DNA of 36,178 nucleotides from Bradyrhizobium altum (GTDB taxonomy: Bacteria; Pseudomonadota; Alphaproteobacteria; Rhizobiales; Xanthobacteraceae): contig NZ_JACMYP010000058.1 in NCBI RefSeq assembly GCF_020889705.1, positions 1 to 36,178 on the forward strand. The letters run 5' to 3'. The position numbers and the translations under genes are program-made. Below are positions 33,477 to 36,178 of this stretch, piece by piece. Each line of letters begins with the position of its first letter. The first letter of the stretch is position 1. The notes under the pieces are model-generated. The model worked only from the letters and a program-made list of their open reading frames with translations. It was not told the DNA's origin and made no database searches.

Positions 33477-34840
33477 GCGGACCGAAAGCATTCAGGATCG
33501 TTACCCGAGCCGAGATTATCGCCATCTGCCACCGCAACCTGGCGCGGCTTGACGCGGCGATCGAAAGCTGGACGTCCGCCGGCAGGCGCAACGGGACGAC
33601 TGAGCAGAAGGATATCGATAAGGTCACAGGCCGGCGGGATGAGCTTCGTCGCCTGCTCGAGGCCGATCGTTTCGCCGAGCTCCAGAAGCAGGTCGCCGCC
33701 GAAATTGGCTTTCTTCAGGCGGATTTCGAGCGCCGGGTCGAAAGAGCTGCCGAAATTGTGGCCCGTTCGAAGCGCGACCTGAGACGCTCGAAAGCAGCAG
33801 CCGAGGCGCTGCTACAAAGACTGCAAGCTCTGAAAGTCGAAATTCCCGCCGACATTCGAAGCGAGCTCAGTGGTTTGGCGGCATCTTCCGAGCGCCTGGA
33901 AGCGGCCATGGCAAAGGCGCTGTTGCTGCTTCCTTCTCAGGCGGCACATGTTACCGCGACAGACCGCCAACGCGAGCTTGCCACTCGCCTGGACGCCGGC
34001 GAGCGCCGTGCGACCCTGCGGGAATGGATTGCCGGGCAGGCTCAGGAGATGGAGGACCCCGCCCTGGGGCGCGTCGATGCTCTTCTCGGCGAATTGCGCG
34101 GGCTCGGTATCGATTCCTCCCCATTCTCGGACCGTGTCGCGCTCTTGGAAACGGAGCCGCCGGCTCGAAGATCGCTTGTCGCCGACAGCCTTCTGTTGGA
34201 CCTGACCGCGGCTGTGAAGGATGGCCGCGCCAGGGCGCGGCTAGCGGACGAGCTCCGGGCGCGACGCGCCGAGCTTTCAGCGATGCAGTCAGCCGAGGCT
34301 ACCTCGCTGCTGAGCGAAATCGAGCACACACTCACCTCGCCATCGCCCAGCAACGGGCAAGAACTCGTCAAACGCGCCGACTTTCTCATCGAGGAAGAAT
34401 TCAAGGCGATGGCCGCCGCGGAGCGCAGGCGCGCGGTGCTCGAAGGTCTTGCCGGCCTGGGATATGAGGTATCGGAGGAAATGGCGACCGCTTGGGTCCA
34501 GAATGGCCAGGTCGTCCTGCGTAAGGCGGCCAATCCTGGCTACGGGGTAGAACTGTTGGGCGGATCGAGATCGGATCTCCTCCAGGTGCGCGCCGTGGGG
34601 ATCGGCAGCTCGGCCGATGCTCGCGATGCGAATCGTGACCGCGACATGGAAACGATCTGGTGCGGCGAGTTCGATCGCCTGAAGGCGTTGGTCGCGAAAG
34701 CAGGCGGGAACATTGCGATGGAATTCGCAAGGCCGGTCGGTCAATTTCCTCTGAAGATCGTGTCAGATCCGGGTGCAAGCCACGAGGCGGCGGTTGCCGA
34801 ACGATCCTATCTGTCACGACCAGTGAACCGGCCGAACTAG
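33473..34840 (+). CDS. coiled-coil protein, last gene of candidate defence operon
   Basis: I start at the ATG at 33473, which overlaps the helicase TGA (ATGA) and follows GGGGGAGG six bases upstream; the open frame to 33395 lies inside the helicase gene. The 455-residue protein is dominated by long charged helices (about 20-330) with heptad-like leucine and alanine spacing, consistent with coiled coils. A smaller alpha/beta C-terminal domain follows (about 335-440: YEVSEEMATAWVQNGQVVLRKA, GYGVELLGG, GIGSSADARDANRDRD). I recognise no family. It has no signal peptide or membrane segment. Its tight coupling to the helicase suggests it is a structural partner, scaffold or sensor of that protein. 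Confidence 0.82.
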   Translation: MSGPKAFRIVTRAEIIAICHRNLARLDAAIESWTSAGRRNGTTEQKDIDKVTGRRDELRRLLEADRFAELQKQVAAEIGFLQADFERRVERAAEIVARSKRDLRRSKAAAEALLQRLQALKVEIPADIRSELSGLAASSERLEAAMAKALLLLPSQAAHVTATDRQRELATRLDAGERRATLREWIAGQAQEMEDPALGRVDALLGELRGLGIDSSPFSDRVALLETEPPARRSLVADSLLLDLTAAVKDGRARARLADELRARRAELSAMQSAEATSLLSEIEHTLTSPSPSNGQELVKRADFLIEEEFKAMAAAERRRAVLEGLAGLGYEVSEEMATAWVQNGQVVLRKAANPGYGVELLGGSRSDLLQVRAVGIGSSADARDANRDRDMETIWCGEFDRLKALVAKAGGNIAMEFARPVGQFPLKIVSDPGASHEAAVAERSYLSRPVNRPN

Positions 34841-34872
34841 CAATTTGTAAAAAAGCCAGTTGCACTCTCACG

Positions 34873-34900
34873 GAGATCTCGCAATGTCCGCGAAGATCTC
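34873..34900 (+). terminator. stem-loop after the four-gene operon, weak terminator candidate
   Basis: GAGATCTCGC can pair with GCGAAGATCTC, with one bulged base, around a 7-nt loop, 32 bases after the last stop codon. No T-run follows, so intrinsic termination is doubtful. Confidence 0.33.
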
Positions 34901-35001
34901 ACTGCCCGAACTATGTCCTTTGCACGGTCGAGAGCTGTCGCGGAACTCCTTCAGGCACGTCGGTCGCTTGCCGCTCTAGGCAACTATATGCTCGCATTGG
35001 C

Positions 35002-35905
35002 TCAAGCGGCGGTCTCATCGCTTGGTCCTGCCGTTGCAGAAGGGTTCCTCCTTCGTCGAAGATGCTGAAGATAGTCCAGATGGCTGGGCAATCTGCTGAC
35101 GAGCTCGCGCGTGCGATTCTGTACTTCTTGAAATGCCGCAAGGGCAGAACGCGCGTCAGCGTGCCGCAGAGTAGGTAGGCTGCAGAGGGGCCGATAGTTC
35201 AACCCAAGCAACATTACGGAGTAGGAGTAGAATTCGAAGCCGTGGTAGCAAGGGTTGATGCTCCTTTCATTCGGAAGCCGCTTCTTCCAAAGCTGAAGAC
35301 GTTGGTCCACCGATGGAGGCACAAGGATTTCCTTCGTTGCCCGCCAAAACGGCGTGTCGACCCTATCGGAGGCGCGATAGTGAAGCACAAGAAAGTCGCG
35401 CACCGCGTCGATGCAATCGGCCATGACTCTATTGTAGTCGGCCACAACATCCGGCTCCGTGGTGACGCCGGTATAATGGCGCAGGAGCTCCTCGACTGAC
35501 TGCAATAGACGTAGCCGGTGCCCACACGGGTAAGAGCGGAATGTTCCAGACCCAACCAGAGGATAGCGCAGTGGCAGAAGAGGGTTCGATATCGGATCTG
35601 TCGGCAGGATAAGGAACCTGCAACGCTACCGCGCGGTCGTTCAGCAAGACCTCCTGGAACGAAACGAACGGCTCCTGCAGCGCTTGATTGATGAGCAAAC
35701 CGCGAAAACCGGTACAATCTACGTAAAGCGATCCTTTCACCGCGCCAGTTCTGCGCGTCCTAAGACAATCGATTGACCCATCTATCGACAGAAGCACGTC
35801 GTCGACATACTGATGGTGTCCGGCGAACGGAGAGCTCACGGCCCGTCCCGACCGGACTCGTCGCAAAGGCGCTTCGTGCCAACAGAAGGTGTATGCGCCG
35901 CGAGG
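35002..35905 (-). pseudogene. flavin-dependent tryptophan halogenase, decayed and truncated
   Basis: Pieces of a tryptophan-7-halogenase-type flavoprotein appear in order on the minus strand but in three frames. GSLYVDCTGFRGLLINQAL and SSGWVWNIPL are in 35429-35866, RVGTGYVYCS in 35214-35717, and SVEELLRHYTG, DFLVLHYRA and DTPFWRATKE in 35002-35505. The frame changes fall at about 35525-35545 and 35500-35515. Traces of the preceding segment (GAYTFCWHEAPL) can be read up to about 35905, but the FAD-binding N-terminus with G-x-G-x-x-G is not found. Intact enzymes of this family are about 500 residues and chlorinate or brominate indoles. This copy cannot make a working protein. Confidence 0.82.
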
Positions 35906-36178
35906 GCTGCCTATGGCCGGAGGCTAGCCGATCCCCTCAAAGAGATTGTGAGCCTCGGCGAGCCGACCGACCTGCCGTTGGCGCGTGAGCCGGTGACTCT
36001 CTGCGTTCGATGGCAACGGAGCGACGATCATATCCCGGCGCTCATACCGGGGTCGCTGCCACACGAGACGGCGTAGAAGCCGCCGCTAGAGTAGATCGGC
36101 ACAGCATCGGGAGAACCTTGACGTTCGGCGGAAGTCGGAGCGGCCAGGTGGATAAGGGTACGTAGCAGTGTTTTCTCC
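35906..36178. other. right edge of the window, no convincing gene
   Basis: A plus-strand frame (35813-36076) ending DDHIPALIPGSLPHETA reads somewhat like protein but overlaps the halogenase remnant and has no recognisable domain or start signal. I cannot assign function; it could be decayed sequence. Confidence 0.35.

Noticed and set aside
1..36178. CRISPR array, tRNA or rRNA genes
   Set aside because: I saw no regularly spaced direct repeats and no recognisable tRNA or rRNA sequence by eye; a covariance-model scan would be decisive.

Overview
The window looks like a piece of an alphaproteobacterial chromosome or large replicon, most likely a Bradyrhizobium-like member of the Hyphomicrobiales. 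This rests on high GC, GC-rich third codon positions in the ancestral genes, dense insertion-sequence content and rhizobial-type small proteins. The genus is an inference; no rRNA or housekeeping marker is present. I see no tRNA, rRNA or CRISPR array.

Layout. (1) 1-8252: a small conserved-type protein (280-546, -), then a minus-strand operon of a polytopic patatin-like lipase (5055-8252), a secreted monohaem cytochrome c (3575-4945) and a RoxA-like dihaem cytochrome c (1256-3505). Together they suggest envelope-side lipid hydrolysis plus haem-dependent oxidation. (2) 9321-15426: accessory genes of defence type. A minus-strand pair encodes a Cap4/DUF4297-like nuclease fused to a STAND-type NTPase, and a helical-repeat protein with a SEC-C zinc motif, coupled by an ATGA overlap. 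Divergent to them lie a nitrilase-fold protein and a wHTH-PAS-degenerate histidine kinase. (3) 15609-22245: a three-level nest of mobile DNA. An IS630-family element, with matching ends and TA flanks, was entered upstream of its transposase by an IS91-family element carrying its own tyrosine recombinase. That element's transposase gene was in turn split by a Recombinase-In-Trio (RIT) element bounded by 35-bp inverted repeats and GACAGG direct repeats. Several of these recombination genes are broken by single-base indels. (4) 22723-34840: more defence-type genes: a TIR-GNAT protein, then a tightly overlapping four-gene operon of a ClpB-like AAA+ ATPase, an NrdG-like radical-SAM protein, a 2089-residue zinc-ribbon/pseudokinase/SF1-helicase/nuclease protein and a coiled-coil protein. 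(5) 35002-35905: a decayed flavin-dependent tryptophan halogenase pseudogene at the right edge.

The best candidate for an undescribed system is the four-gene operon at 24444-34840. Its large protein has the domain plan of a COG1112-type helicase with a kinase-like domain, as described for Mokosh-type anti-phage systems. The ClpB-like ATPase, radical-SAM activase and coiled-coil partner, joined by ATGA overlaps, make a set I do not recognise as a named system. All defence roles are inferred from domains and neighbourhood; none is shown by the sequence alone.
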